From Amycolatopsis thermoflava N1165 (GTDB taxonomy: Bacteria > Actinomycetota > Actinomycetes > Mycobacteriales > Pseudonocardiaceae), in NCBI RefSeq assembly GCF_000473265.1, contig NZ_KI421511.1, forward strand, positions 2,283,731 to 2,347,730: a stretch of DNA of 64,000 bases, written 5' to 3'. The notes under the pieces were generated by a model that saw nothing but the letters and a program-made list of their open reading frames with translations, did no database searches and had not been told where the DNA came from. This document shows, in pieces, positions 32,833 through 41,945 of this stretch. The stretch's first letter is position 1, and each line of letters opens with the position of its first letter. Made by a program: the position numbers and the translations under genes.

Positions 32833-34164
32833 GTGGACACGGTGGTGGCCGCCGGTGGCGGCAAGCTTCGCGGGTTCGTCACGGCCGACGGCCTCGCCGA
32901 GTTCCGCGGCATCCCGTTCGCGCGCGCGGCCCGGTTCGCCCCGCCGGAGCCCGTCGAACCGTGGACCGGCATCCGCGACGCAACCCGCCACGGCCCGGTC
33001 AGCCCGCAGCCGCCGGTGCGGCCGGACGGCGTCATGGGCGTCCCGGCGGACGTGCCTGCTCAGGACGAGGACTGCCTCAACCTGACGGTCCTCACCCCCG
33101 CCGCCGACGACCGCAAGCGGCCGGTCATGGTGTGGCTGCACGGCGGCGCCTACGTGACCGGGGCGAACTCGTTCGGGTTCTACGGTGGACACCGGCTCGT
33201 CACCGAGGGCGACGTCGTGTTCGTGGCGCCCAACTACCGGCTCGGCGCGCTCGGCTACCTGCGCCTGCCCGGCGTCTCGCCGGGCAACCTCGGCCTGCTG
33301 GACCAGCTCGCCGCGCTGCGGTGGGTGCGGGAGAACGCGGCGGCGTTCGGCGGGGACCCGGACGACGTCACCGTGTTCGGGCAGTCCGCGGGCGCGCACT
33401 CGATCGCGTGCCTGATGGCGCTGCCGGAGTCCCGCGGCCTGTTCCGGCGGGCGATTCTGCAGAGCGCGCCGCTGGGCCTGCGGCTGGCGGGCGCCCGGAC
33501 CGCCGCGCGCACCGCGCGGTTGTTCACCGCGGCGCTGGGCGCCGATCCGCGGACGGCCCCGGTGACGGAGGTCCTGCGCGCGCAGAACGAGACGATCGTG
33601 AAGGCCGCCGGCCCCGGCGGGCTGTACTCGGTGCCGCCGTTCTGCCCGGTCGCCGACGCGCCGCCGCTGCCGAGCGTCGCCCACTGGATGTCGCAACGGG
33701 CGCGGTTCGCCCCGGACGTCGACGTGCTGATCGGCACCACGGCGGCGGAGATGAACTCGTTCCTCACTGGCAAGCCGGGAATCGCGCAGCTGGAACGGTT
33801 CCCGGTCACCGCGCGCGGGGTGGCCGCGCTGAAGGCCGGTGTGACGCGGTGGATGTTCGCGGCGCCGTCGCGGGCGTTCGCCGATCAGCTCGCCGCGCGC
33901 GGCGGCCGCGTGTACAGCTACGTGTTCGACTGGGGCGCGCCGTCCTCGCCGTACGGGGCCGGGCACTGCGTGGACCTGCCGTTCCTGCTGGGCGACGAGC
34001 CGGCGTGGCGGAACGCGCCCATGCTGGCCGGCGCCGAGTGGAGCGCGCTGACCGAGCTGGGCCGCGACCTGAGGGCGGCGTGGCTGTCGTTCGCCAAGAC
34101 CGGCACGCCGTCCCCGGGATGGGCGCGGCACACGCCGAAGCAGGCGCCGCACCGCCTCCCCTGA
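32833..34164 (+). CDS. Type B carboxylesterase (COesterase family)
   Basis: This 443-residue protein has the type B esterase pattern: LAEFRGIPFARA, the oxyanion segment WLHGGAYVTG, EDCLNLTV, the nucleophile elbow VTVFGQSAGAHSIACL (serine near residue 190), and a late GAGHCVDLPFLLG supplying the catalytic histidine. It has no signal peptide and is somewhat shorter than the usual 480-520 residues, ending shortly after the C-terminal helix. It would hydrolyse carboxylic esters; the substrate is unknown. The GTG at 32833 lies six bases after TACAGT, consistent with a leaderless transcript. Confidence 0.92.
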   Translation: MDTVVAAGGGKLRGFVTADGLAEFRGIPFARAARFAPPEPVEPWTGIRDATRHGPVSPQPPVRPDGVMGVPADVPAQDEDCLNLTVLTPAADDRKRPVMVWLHGGAYVTGANSFGFYGGHRLVTEGDVVFVAPNYRLGALGYLRLPGVSPGNLGLLDQLAALRWVRENAAAFGGDPDDVTVFGQSAGAHSIACLMALPESRGLFRRAILQSAPLGLRLAGARTAARTARLFTAALGADPRTAPVTEVLRAQNETIVKAAGPGGLYSVPPFCPVADAPPLPSVAHWMSQRARFAPDVDVLIGTTAAEMNSFLTGKPGIAQLERFPVTARGVAALKAGVTRWMFAAPSRAFADQLAARGGRVYSYVFDWGAPSSPYGAGHCVDLPFLLGDEPAWRNAPMLAGAEWSALTELGRDLRAAWLSFAKTGTPSPGWARHTPKQAPHRLP

Positions 34165-34307
34165 GGACCAGGCACGAGCTCCCCTGAGGCCCCGGCACGA
34201 GCGGCCGGGCGCGGAACTCGCCCCGCCGCACGTGGGACTCGCCAGAGCCGAGGGGCGGGGGCGGGCGGGTTCCGGCCCGGGAAGGCGGAGCTGGATCTCC
34301 GACCGGG

Positions 34308-35213
34308 TCAGTCCCGGCGGTCCTGTTCGGCCAGGAAGCGTTCGAACTCCGCGCCCAGCTCCTCCGCGGTCGGCATCGCGGTCTCGTCGGCCAGCAGCGT
34401 CTTCTTCTCGTCCATCGCCTCGACGAACAGGTCGTACTGCCGCTCCAGCGCGTGCACCACGTCGGCGACCTCGTCGGATTCGGCCACCTGCCGGGCGATC
34501 TCCGCGTCGGTGCGGCGGGAGGCCGCGCGCAGCGCCTCGTCCGGCAGGGACAGTCCCGCGAGCCGCGTGATCGAGCCGAGCACGGTCAGCGCCGCCGCCG
34601 GGTAGCGGGACTGGGCGAGGTAGTGCGGCACGTGCGCGGCGAACCCGACGGCGTCGTGCCCGGCCTCGCCGAGCCGGAACTCGGTCAGGTTGAGGGCGCT
34701 GCCCGGCACCTCCAGCCGGTTGAGCACCGGGTCGTAGTCGCCGATCAGCTCGCGCCGGGTCGCGTGCGCGGTCACCCCGAGCGGGCGCGTGTGCGGCGCG
34801 CCCATCGGGATCCCGTGGAACGACACGGTCATCCGCACGTCCCACCGCTCCACGAGGGTCCGCACCGCGGCCGCGTAGCGCTCCCACAGCCCGTCCGGCT
34901 CGGGCCCGCTGAGCAACAGGAACGGCGTGCCGACCTCGTCGTGGAACAGCCGCACCGCCAGCTCGGGTGTGTCGTAGCTCTCCCAGTGGTCGGTGTCGAA
35001 CGTCATCACCGGCCGCCGCGCGCGGTAGTCGATCAGCCGGTCCACATCGAATCGGGCCACCACCCGGTTGTCCCAGTTCGCCTTGAGGTGCTCGCTCACC
35101 AGCGCGCCGGCCTGGCCGGCGTCCATGAAGCCGTCGAGCTGGTGCAACAGCACCGCCCCGCTCAACTCCGGGAGCTCCGAGTCCACCTCGTAGAGATCCG
35201 TCGGATCGAACAC
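34308..35213 (-). CDS. PAC2-family protein (proteasome-assembly-chaperone-like)
   Basis: This protein of about 301 residues has the actinobacterial PAC2 pattern: FDPTDLYEVDSELPELSG, LLHQLDGFMDAGQAG, DVDRLIDYRARRP and SFHGIPMGAPHTRP. Proteins of this family resemble eukaryotic proteasome chaperones in fold; their bacterial role is not settled. The start is chosen as the GTG at 35213 with GGAGG five bases upstream: a TACGTT -10 box at 35257-35262 (minus strand) would place transcription start near 35250, which rules out the longer frame. The C-terminal 60 residues form a charged, probably coiled helix. Confidence 0.88.
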   Translation of the reverse strand: MFDPTDLYEVDSELPELSGAVLLHQLDGFMDAGQAGALVSEHLKANWDNRVVARFDVDRLIDYRARRPVMTFDTDHWESYDTPELAVRLFHDEVGTPFLLLSGPEPDGLWERYAAAVRTLVERWDVRMTVSFHGIPMGAPHTRPLGVTAHATRRELIGDYDPVLNRLEVPGSALNLTEFRLGEAGHDAVGFAAHVPHYLAQSRYPAAALTVLGSITRLAGLSLPDEALRAASRRTDAEIARQVAESDEVADVVHALERQYDLFVEAMDEKKTLLADETAMPTAEELGAEFERFLAEQDRRD

Positions 35214-35333
35214 CACAGCCTCCAGCCTGTTCCGGGCACCTCTCTCCTCGACACTCAACGTAGCGAGGGCCGCGATCCATCCCGTCGAAGGGCTTACTTC
35301 CACCGGGTTACTGCGCCACTCGGGCGAAAGCGG

Positions 35334-35362
35334 TTAAGAACAATGTTCAGGAGTGCTAGGTT
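35334..35362 (+). promoter_or_regulatory. Promoter of the terpenoid cluster with a GAAC-AAT-GTTC palindrome
   Basis: TTAAGA (35334-35339) and TAGGTT (35357-35362) are spaced by 17 bases, the classical sigma-70-type arrangement. The palindrome GAACAATGTTC (35338-35348) overlaps the -35 element and could bind a repressor. The expected transcription start is near 35369, giving a leader of about 60 bases before the ATG at 35431. Confidence 0.55.
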
Positions 35363-35430
35363 GGATCTCTCCGTCACGGCCGGTACACCGAGCGTGATCA
35401 ACGTCGCCGCTGGACCACGAGGACCGCCCC

Positions 35431-36960
35431 ATGACCACCGACCTGGCCGAGCACGCGCACCACCTGCTGCGCGCCATGGTCACCGACCCCTACGGGGACT
35501 TCTCCCCGTCGGTTTACGAAACCGCCCGCGTCGTCGCGCTCCTGCCCGATCTGGCCGGGCACGCCAACCGGATCGCCTACCTGCTGGACCAGCAGGCGCC
35601 CGACGGCGGCTGGGGCGGGCCGGACGGCTACGGCCTGCTCCCGACGCTCAGCGCCACGGAGGCGCTGCTGACGGAGTTCCGCCGCACCGGCGCGCCGTCC
35701 ATCGCGGCCGCCGCGGAGCACGGGCTGCAGGCGCTGACCACGCGGTGGGGCCGGGATCTGCGGGTCGGGCTGCCGGACACGGTCGCGGTCGAGATCCTGG
35801 TGCCGTCGCTGGTGTCGGCGCTCAACGCGCACCTGGACGCGCTCGAGGCCGAGGACATCGTGCCGGCCCGCGGCCGCCTGCCGCACCCCGAGGGCACCCA
35901 CCCGGCGCTGCTGCACGGGATGCGCCGCCTGGTCGAAGACGGCCAGGCGCTGCCGGACAAGATCCTGCACTCGCTGGAGGCGCTGGGCCCGGCCGCGCGC
36001 GGGGTGGGCTTCGCCCGTCCCGGGGAAAACGGGCTCGGCTGCTCCCCTGCCGCCACCGCCGCCTGGTTCGGCGCGGACGGCGCCCGCGGCCACCCCGGCG
36101 TGCGGTACCTGGAGAACATCCAGGCACGCCACGGCGGAGCGGTGCCGGTGGCCGCGCCGCTCACGGTGTTCGAACGGTCCTGGGTGGTGTCCACGTTCGC
36201 CGACGCCGGCCTGGCCGTCGACGTCCCGGGCGAGGTGCTGGACGGGCTGGCCGCGGAGATCGGCCCGCACGGCGCGTCCGGCGGCGCCGGGCTGCCGCCG
36301 GACGCCGACGACACCTCCACCGCGCTCTACGCGCTGGCCGCGCAGGGCCGCCCGCACCCGCTGGACTGCCTGCGGGAGTACCACGTGGACGGTCACTTCT
36401 GCACGTACCCGGACGAGCGCACCCCGTCGGTCACCACCAACGCCCACGTGCTGCAGGCGCTGTGCGCGCACGGACAGTCCGAAGTGGCCGGACGGGTGGC
36501 CGCGTGGATCGCGGCCCAGCAGCACCCGGACGGCAGCTGGACCGACAAGTGGCACGCCTCCCCGTACTACGCGACGGCGCGGTGCTTCCTGGCGCTGGCA
36601 GGCAGCGGGCACGGCGCCGCCGCCCGCGCGCGGGCGCTGCGGTGGATCGCGCGGACGCAGAACCCGGACGGTTCGTGGGGCCGGTGGCAGGGCACGTTCG
36701 AGGAAACCGCCTACGCCGTGCAGGTCCTGGCGCGCGCCGGGGAACCGTGGGCGGACGAGGCCGCCGCTCGCGGCTGTGCGTTCCTGCTGTCCTGGGCGGA
36801 CGCCGGGCACCCCCCGCTGTGGCACGACAAGGACCTCTACACACCGGGCCGGATCGTGCGCGCGGAGGGGATCGCCGCGTTGCACCTGGCCGGCGCCCGG
36901 CCTCGGGTCGCGGCATTGCTGACGCGGCTGGAGCCGGCGCCCGCCGAGCGGACGGGCTGA
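35431..36960 (+). CDS. Class II (DxDD) terpene cyclase
   Basis: This 509-residue protein has the protonation motif of class II cyclases, DADD in LPPDADDTSTALYALA (about residue 290), and QW-type repeats such as QQAPDGGWGG and QQHPDGSWTD. It lacks a DDxxD class I motif, so it should protonate and cyclise a polyprenyl substrate (GGPP-type diphosphate or a longer prenyl chain) without ionising the diphosphate. Length is that of bacterial ent-copalyl-diphosphate-synthase-like enzymes, shorter than squalene-hopene cyclases. GAGGA lies before the ATG. It is followed directly by a P450 and a UbiA-type gene, forming a small terpenoid cluster. Confidence 0.88.
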   Translation: MTTDLAEHAHHLLRAMVTDPYGDFSPSVYETARVVALLPDLAGHANRIAYLLDQQAPDGGWGGPDGYGLLPTLSATEALLTEFRRTGAPSIAAAAEHGLQALTTRWGRDLRVGLPDTVAVEILVPSLVSALNAHLDALEAEDIVPARGRLPHPEGTHPALLHGMRRLVEDGQALPDKILHSLEALGPAARGVGFARPGENGLGCSPAATAAWFGADGARGHPGVRYLENIQARHGGAVPVAAPLTVFERSWVVSTFADAGLAVDVPGEVLDGLAAEIGPHGASGGAGLPPDADDTSTALYALAAQGRPHPLDCLREYHVDGHFCTYPDERTPSVTTNAHVLQALCAHGQSEVAGRVAAWIAAQQHPDGSWTDKWHASPYYATARCFLALAGSGHGAAARARALRWIARTQNPDGSWGRWQGTFEETAYAVQVLARAGEPWADEAAARGCAFLLSWADAGHPPLWHDKDLYTPGRIVRAEGIAALHLAGARPRVAALLTRLEPAPAERTG

Positions 36961-38199
36961 ATGAACCGGGTCGAACTGGCGCTCGCCGTCGCCCCGCTGC
37001 CGTTCCTCGATGCGCACGCGGACTACCCCGGCGCGATGCTCGACGTGCGCGGCGGGCCGGCGCCGAAGATCCTGGTGTGGCACCACGAGACGCTCGCTTC
37101 GCTGTTCCGGCAGGATTCGCGCCTGCGGCACCCGGGCAGCCGCTCGCTCGGCCCGCTGCTCGGGCCGAAGTCGATGCTGTGGGCCGACGGGGCGCGCCAC
37201 GCGGCGTACCGGAAGCTGCTCGGCCAACCGCTGCGCGGGCGGCGGCTGGCGGCCTACCACAGTCTCATCGCGCAGGCGACCGCGTCGGCGATCGACGAGC
37301 TGGGCCCGGGCGCGGTGTTCGGGCTGGCGGCGTGGACGCGGCGGCTGGCACTGGACATCGTCGCGCGGATCGTCCTCGGCGACGCGGATCCGGTGCTGCT
37401 GCGGGACGTCACGGTGTGGCTGGACCGCGCGCTGGGGTCGCGCCACCGCACGCTCGCCTACCGGCTCCTGCGCGGCGGGCTGCCCTCCTCGGGCGCGGAT
37501 CTGGACGCGCGGCTGGTCGCCGCCGCGAAGTCGGGCCGGGAGCCGCGGAGCCTGGTTTCGCCTCTGCTGACCGGGAACGGCCCGCTCGGCCCGGTGCCGG
37601 ACGACGAGCTGCGCGACCAGGTGGTGTCGCTGCTGTTCGCCGGCCACGAGACCACCGCGTCGGCCACCGCGTGGACCCTGTACTGGCTGACCACGCGCGC
37701 CGATCTGCGGGACGCCGTGCTGTCCGAACTGGACGCCACCACCGACGACGGCTCCGATCCGGCGGAGGTCCCCGTGCTGCAGGCGGTGATCGCCGAGGCG
37801 CTGCGGCTGCACCCGCCGGTCGAGGTCGCGGGCAACCGGGCCCTGCCGGAAGCGGTGGACCTGCACGGCCGCACGCTGCCCGCCGGGACGGTGCTCACCC
37901 CCGCGATCTACCTGGCACACCACCGGTCCGAGTACTTCCCGTCCCCGCACGCCTTCGACCCCGGCCGGTTCCTGGGCCGCCGCGGCGTGCCCGAGGGGTA
38001 CCTGCCCTTCGGGGGTGGCTCCCGGTTCTGCCTCGGAAGCCAGCTGGGGCAGCTGGAGATCCGCATGATCACCGCGGCCGTGCTGCGCCGCCGGGTCCTG
38101 CGGTGCGTCAACCCGCGGGCCGGGGTGGCGAAGCTGCGCGGGCACGCGATGGCGCCGTCGGCCCGGCTGCGCCTGGAAGTGGTGGCGTGCCGGGACTGA
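36961..38199 (+). CDS. Cytochrome P450 of the terpenoid cluster
   Basis: This 412-residue protein has the I-helix oxygen motif FAGHETTASA, ExxR in EALR, and haem loop FGGGSRFCLGSQ with the ligating cysteine. The ATG follows the cyclase stop with no gap, so the two are coupled. It probably oxidises the cyclised terpene; the position of oxidation cannot be told. No ferredoxin gene is in the cluster, so redox partners come from elsewhere. Confidence 0.93.
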   Translation: MNRVELALAVAPLPFLDAHADYPGAMLDVRGGPAPKILVWHHETLASLFRQDSRLRHPGSRSLGPLLGPKSMLWADGARHAAYRKLLGQPLRGRRLAAYHSLIAQATASAIDELGPGAVFGLAAWTRRLALDIVARIVLGDADPVLLRDVTVWLDRALGSRHRTLAYRLLRGGLPSSGADLDARLVAAAKSGREPRSLVSPLLTGNGPLGPVPDDELRDQVVSLLFAGHETTASATAWTLYWLTTRADLRDAVLSELDATTDDGSDPAEVPVLQAVIAEALRLHPPVEVAGNRALPEAVDLHGRTLPAGTVLTPAIYLAHHRSEYFPSPHAFDPGRFLGRRGVPEGYLPFGGGSRFCLGSQLGQLEIRMITAAVLRRRVLRCVNPRAGVAKLRGHAMAPSARLRLEVVACRD

Positions 38200-39074
38200 C
38201 CGGGTGGCGCGACGTGGTCGTCGTGCACCGCCTGCGCTTCCCGCTGCCGTTGAGCTACCTGGCCTACGCGTGGTGGGGCGCGGCGTTCGCGGATCCGCGG
38301 CACCTGCTCAGCGGCCCGGTGCTGGTGACCGTGGCGGCCACGCTGCTGGCGCTGCTGGCCGCGCTGGCGCTGAACACCGCGGCCGATCTGCGCACCGACG
38401 AGCAGGACCGGGACAAGGTGGACCTGGCGGGCGCGGCGCGGCGCCTGGGCAGCAGGCGGATCTTCGGCTGGGCGGTGGCCGAGGCGGCCGGGGCGCTCGC
38501 GCTGGCCGCGGTCGTGGCGGTGTGGCTGGGCCGCTGGGCGGCGCTGCTGGTGATCGCCTCGGCGTTGTGCGCGCACCTGCTGTACAACCTGGAGCCGGTG
38601 CGGCTGAAGCGGCGCGGGTTCGCCGGCCCGGCCGTGTTCGGGGCCGGTTTCCTCGCGGTGCCGGGGCTGGCGTCGTACTTCGCGGTGCGTCCGGCGCTGG
38701 AGCGGTCGATGGTGCCGGTGCTGGCGGGGCTGTGCGTGCTCGCGTTCGGCCGCACGGCCTGGTTCTCCGCGCCGGACCACGCCGCGGACGCCCGGTCGGG
38801 TGTCCGCACCCCGGGCGCGCGGTACGGTCCACGACGGACGCTGGCCGTCTCGTGCGGCGTCGTCGCGGCCGGGCTCACGTTGCTGGGCGCCGGGTTGTGG
38901 TGGCGGTACGGACCGGGCTGGGCCGTCGCGGGGGTGCTCGCGGAAGGCGCTTTCCTCACCGGGATGATCGCCCTGATCGGCCCTGGCGGATCGTTGTCGC
39001 GCATGCGGAAGCTCGCCACCCCGGTGGTGCTGGCGGGCGACCTCACCCTCGTGGCGATCCCGCTCCTGGCTTGA
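38187..39074 (+). CDS. UbiA-superfamily membrane prenyltransferase or terpene cyclase
   Basis: This 295-residue protein has about eight to nine membrane helices and the first UbiA aspartate motif in modified form, NTAADLRTDEQDRDK, where the classical enzymes read NDxxDxxxD; a second acidic motif lies near APDHAADARSG. UbiA proteins transfer prenyl groups to aromatic acceptors, and some are terpene cyclases. With a class II cyclase as partner it may act on the diphosphate of the cyclised intermediate. The GTG at 38187 overlaps the P450 stop by 13 bases. Its 3' end overlaps the convergent homocysteine methyltransferase gene by 32 bases. Confidence 0.8.
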   Translation: MPGLTGWRDVVVVHRLRFPLPLSYLAYAWWGAAFADPRHLLSGPVLVTVAATLLALLAALALNTAADLRTDEQDRDKVDLAGAARRLGSRRIFGWAVAEAAGALALAAVVAVWLGRWAALLVIASALCAHLLYNLEPVRLKRRGFAGPAVFGAGFLAVPGLASYFAVRPALERSMVPVLAGLCVLAFGRTAWFSAPDHAADARSGVRTPGARYGPRRTLAVSCGVVAAGLTLLGAGLWWRYGPGWAVAGVLAEGAFLTGMIALIGPGGSLSRMRKLATPVVLAGDLTLVAIPLLA

Positions 39075-39921
39075 CCGCCGCGGCGAGCGCGGCGATGTCG
39101 TCCGGGCTCACCCGGCAGCACCCGCCCACGTACGCGACACCGGCGGCGAGCCAGTCCCGGACCAGGTCCGGCGAGAACCGCGGCTCGCCGGTCCAGCCAC
39201 GTGCTCGCGCGTCCCAGGTCTCGCCGCTGTTGGGGTAGGCGATCACCGGCTTCCCGCTCGCCTCGCGGGCGATCTCCGCGGCGGCCGCGACGTCGCGGGG
39301 GTCGCAGCAGTTCACGCCCACCGCCACGATCTGGTCGTTGCCGCGCGCCACGGCGAAGGCTTCGGTCAGGGGCTGCCCGGCGCGGGTGCTCTCGCCGTCC
39401 ACCGTGTAGGACAGCCACGCCGGGACGTCCAGTCCTTCGATGGCGAGCAGCATCGCCTCGGCTTCGTCCACATCGGGCACCGTCTCGCAGGCGAGCAGGT
39501 CCGGCCCGGCCGCGGCGAGGATCTCCGCGCGGGGCCGGTGGAACGCGGCCAGTTCCGCGACGGTGAGCCCGTAGTGGCCGCGGTACTCCGACCCGTCGGC
39601 GAGGGTGGCGCCGTACGGCCCGATCGAGGCGGCGATCAGTTCGTCGCCGGTCACGCGCGCCTCACGGGCGAGCGCGACGCTCAGCTCCAGCAACCGCACG
39701 GCCTCGTCCCGGTCCAGGCCCAGTTCGGCGAACCCGGCCAGGCTCGCCTGGTAGCTCGCGGTGGTGGCGACCGTCGCCCCGGCGCGGAAGAACGCCCGGT
39801 GCGCGGCGACGATCGCGGCCGGGTCGTCGGCGAGCAGCCGCGCCGACCACAGCTCGCCGGACAGGTCGTGCCCGCGCGCCTCCAGTTCGGTGGCCAGGCC
39901 ACCGTCCAGCACGACGGTCAC
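39043..39921 (-). CDS. Homocysteine S-methyltransferase family protein
   Basis: This 292-residue TIM-barrel protein has the zinc-binding cysteines in VGVNCCDP and VGGCCRVSPDD, with DGGLATELEARG at the N-terminus and ETVPDVDEAEAM midway. Members (MmuM, BHMT-like) transfer a methyl group from S-methylmethionine or betaine to homocysteine. The GTG at 39921 overlaps the stop of a TetR gene upstream (GTGA), suggesting that the regulator controls this gene. The 3' end overlaps the UbiA-type gene on the other strand. Confidence 0.9.
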   Translation of the reverse strand: MTVVLDGGLATELEARGHDLSGELWSARLLADDPAAIVAAHRAFFRAGATVATTASYQASLAGFAELGLDRDEAVRLLELSVALAREARVTGDELIAASIGPYGATLADGSEYRGHYGLTVAELAAFHRPRAEILAAAGPDLLACETVPDVDEAEAMLLAIEGLDVPAWLSYTVDGESTRAGQPLTEAFAVARGNDQIVAVGVNCCDPRDVAAAAEIAREASGKPVIAYPNSGETWDARARGWTGEPRFSPDLVRDWLAAGVAYVGGCCRVSPDDIAALAAAVKPGAGSPRG

Positions 39922-40541
39922 GGGCCGGCGCGCAGGAAGGTCAGCTCGCGCCACCACACGTCGGCGAGCACGTCCAGCGCCAGCTCGCGGTCGTGCCCGA
40001 CGCCGCGGATCAGCCAGTGGTAGCAGGCCTGTTCCAGTTGCAGCACCAGCAACAGCGCGCGGGTCAGCCCGGCCTGCTCGTGCTCGCCGGTCCACTGTGC
40101 CAGGTACGGCGACAACTCGCGGGCGGCGTCCACACCCCACTGGTAGTGCCGCGCCGCGACGCGCGGGTCGTCGGCGACCGCCTGTGTCAGGACGTCGATC
40201 TCCACCGCGTAGCGCGCCCAGAACGCCAGCACGTGCTCGTCCAGCCAGGCGCGCACGCGGTCGCGCGTCAGCTCCGGGAACCGGGCGAGCATGCGGTAGA
40301 GCGCTGCGGTGTCCGGCAGGATCCGCTCGAACAACGCCGCCGCGATGTCGGCCTTGTCGCGGAAGTGCGCGTAGAAGGTGGCCCGGCTGCCGTTGGCGGC
40401 CGCCACGATGTCGGCGACCGTGGCGGCGTGGTAGCCGAGACGGGCGAAGACCTCGCGGGCGCACTCGAGGTAACGGTCGTGCGCTTCCCGCCACTGCTGC
40501 TCGCGGAACGTGTTCCGGGCAGGCGTGGAGATGCCGGTCAT
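39918..40541 (-). CDS. TetR-family transcriptional regulator
   Basis: This 207-residue protein has the TetR HTH: AREVFARLGYHAATVADIVA followed by ANGSRATFYAHFRDKADI (residues about 27-65), and a helical ligand-binding domain. The ATG at 40541 lies six bases after TACGAT (40548-40553, minus strand), indicating leaderless translation. Its stop overlaps the start of the homocysteine methyltransferase gene, so both form one operon. The ligand is unknown. Confidence 0.9.
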   Translation of the reverse strand: MTGISTPARNTFREQQWREAHDRYLECAREVFARLGYHAATVADIVAAANGSRATFYAHFRDKADIAAALFERILPDTAALYRMLARFPELTRDRVRAWLDEHVLAFWARYAVEIDVLTQAVADDPRVAARHYQWGVDAARELSPYLAQWTGEHEQAGLTRALLLVLQLEQACYHWLIRGVGHDRELALDVLADVWWRELTFLRAGP

Positions 40542-40846
40542 CACCCCATCGTAGTGCGCCCGCCGGGGGACGACACCTCCGCGCGTGCGGTTTCCCCTGC
40601 GGCTGCGCGGGATCCGCCTCGGGAGGCCGGGGCGGGCGCGCGTCCCGCGGGCACGTGGAGCGCGCCTGCCCCGGCGGGCGGGGCGGGTTGGAGCGGCACC
40701 CGGCGCCGGGGATCGGCCCGGGACAAAGGAGTCATCCCGGCGACGAGTGCCTCGCTCTAGACTGAACGAGCGAACTCGTGACGGAAACGAACCACCGTTG
40801 CACTTTCGGTGTACTTGCCGGGCCACGATGTGGTTACCCTGATCGT
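40542..40846. other. 305-bp divergent promoter region
   Basis: The interval lies between the TetR gene and the HTH/TPR-like gene. It has a leaderless-type -10 box at each edge (TACGAT 40548-40553 minus strand; TACCCT 40835-40840 plus strand) and a short inverted repeat ACGAG-cgaa-CTCGT at 40766-40779. Frames running through it lack starts and family signal. I see no RNA gene. Confidence 0.5.
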
Positions 40847-41938
40847 GTGGCCGCCGGGACGAACTCTCCGGGAGCCGCGACCGCCCACCAGTGGACGGGG
40901 CGGGAGGCGCGGCTGCTGCGGCACGCCCTCCGCCTGTCCGTGCGGGGGTTCGCGGCCTACCTCGGCGTCGCGGCGCGCACCGTCGCCAAGTGGGAGAGCG
41001 GCGGGACCGCCACGGTGCCGCGGCCGGACACGCAGGCGATCCTCGACACCGCGCTGGCCAGGGCCGACGACGGCGCCCGCACCCGGTTCGAAGTGCTGGT
41101 GACCGAGGCGCGCGAATCGGACCGCAGGCCGGATCCGGCCCCCCGCTACGACTACGAGGCCTGGACCGACGACCTGGACCGCACGGTGGCGTGCCTGGGA
41201 CGCCAGGAGTTCCGGCTCGCGCACACGCTGCTGGACCGGTGGCTGGGCCGCTTCGAGCCGAACAGCTCGGACCGGCAGGGCATGTACCTCTACGGCCGGT
41301 CGCTGCGGCTGCTCGGCGAGGTGCGGCAGGACCAGGGCGCACTGCGCGGGCCGCTGTCGGCCGAGCACGTCTACCGGCAGGCGCTGCGGGTGTTCACCGA
41401 GCTGGAGTCGCCGCGCCGGGTGGCCCAGCTGGAACTGCAGCTGGTCGTGATCGACGAGATGTCCGGCCGGCTGGAGTCGGCCGCGGCCCGCTACCAGAGC
41501 CTGACCGACGACGAGCGGCTCAGCCCGCACGACCGGACGCGCGCGCGGCTGTGGGTGGGCACGGCGCTGAGCAAGCGCGGCCTGCACCAGACGGCGACCG
41601 ACCACATCGTGCCCGCGATCCGCGAGTTCGAAGCGCTGGAGGAGCCGGCGGACTGGTCGATCGCGCACCAGAAACTGGCGCTGGCCCACCGCGGCGCAGG
41701 CGATCTCACCGCCGCGGGCCGGGCCATCGATGTGGCACTGTCCAACCGCGTCGACGACACGCCGCTGCAGCAGGTTCGGCTGGACACCGCGCACGCGCAC
41801 ATCCTGCTCTCCGACACGGCCACCGCGGATTCCGGGCTCGCCATTCTGGAGCGGACCGCGCGCATTTCCACCCGCTACGGGCTCATGCACCAATTGCGCA
41901 GCATCGACGGCATTCGCCGCGGTTTCGAGTCCCGGTAA
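40847..41938 (+). CDS. XRE-type HTH protein with a helical-repeat (TPR-like) C-terminal part
   Basis: This 363-residue protein has an N-terminal HTH (ALRLSVRGFAAYLGVAARTV followed by AKWE, residues about 25-50) of the XRE type found in streptomycete regulators, and a C-terminal array of paired helices resembling TPR repeats (for example RQALRVFTELESPRRVAQLE). The GTG at 40847 is preferred to a start 69 bases upstream because TACCCT lies six bases before it (leaderless). It is followed by YdcF and WbqC genes on the same strand at 7 and 13 bases, so the three are probably one operon. Confidence 0.85.
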   Translation: MAAGTNSPGAATAHQWTGREARLLRHALRLSVRGFAAYLGVAARTVAKWESGGTATVPRPDTQAILDTALARADDGARTRFEVLVTEARESDRRPDPAPRYDYEAWTDDLDRTVACLGRQEFRLAHTLLDRWLGRFEPNSSDRQGMYLYGRSLRLLGEVRQDQGALRGPLSAEHVYRQALRVFTELESPRRVAQLELQLVVIDEMSGRLESAAARYQSLTDDERLSPHDRTRARLWVGTALSKRGLHQTATDHIVPAIREFEALEEPADWSIAHQKLALAHRGAGDLTAAGRAIDVALSNRVDDTPLQQVRLDTAHAHILLSDTATADSGLAILERTARISTRYGLMHQLRSIDGIRRGFESR

Positions 41939-41945
41939 GAAGCCG

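Noticed and set aside
34452-39074. Very long plus-strand frame (over 1500 codons) through the PAC2 and terpenoid genes
   Set aside because: It is open only because GC-rich DNA has few stops; only its last 295 codons (from 38187) show protein-family sequence.
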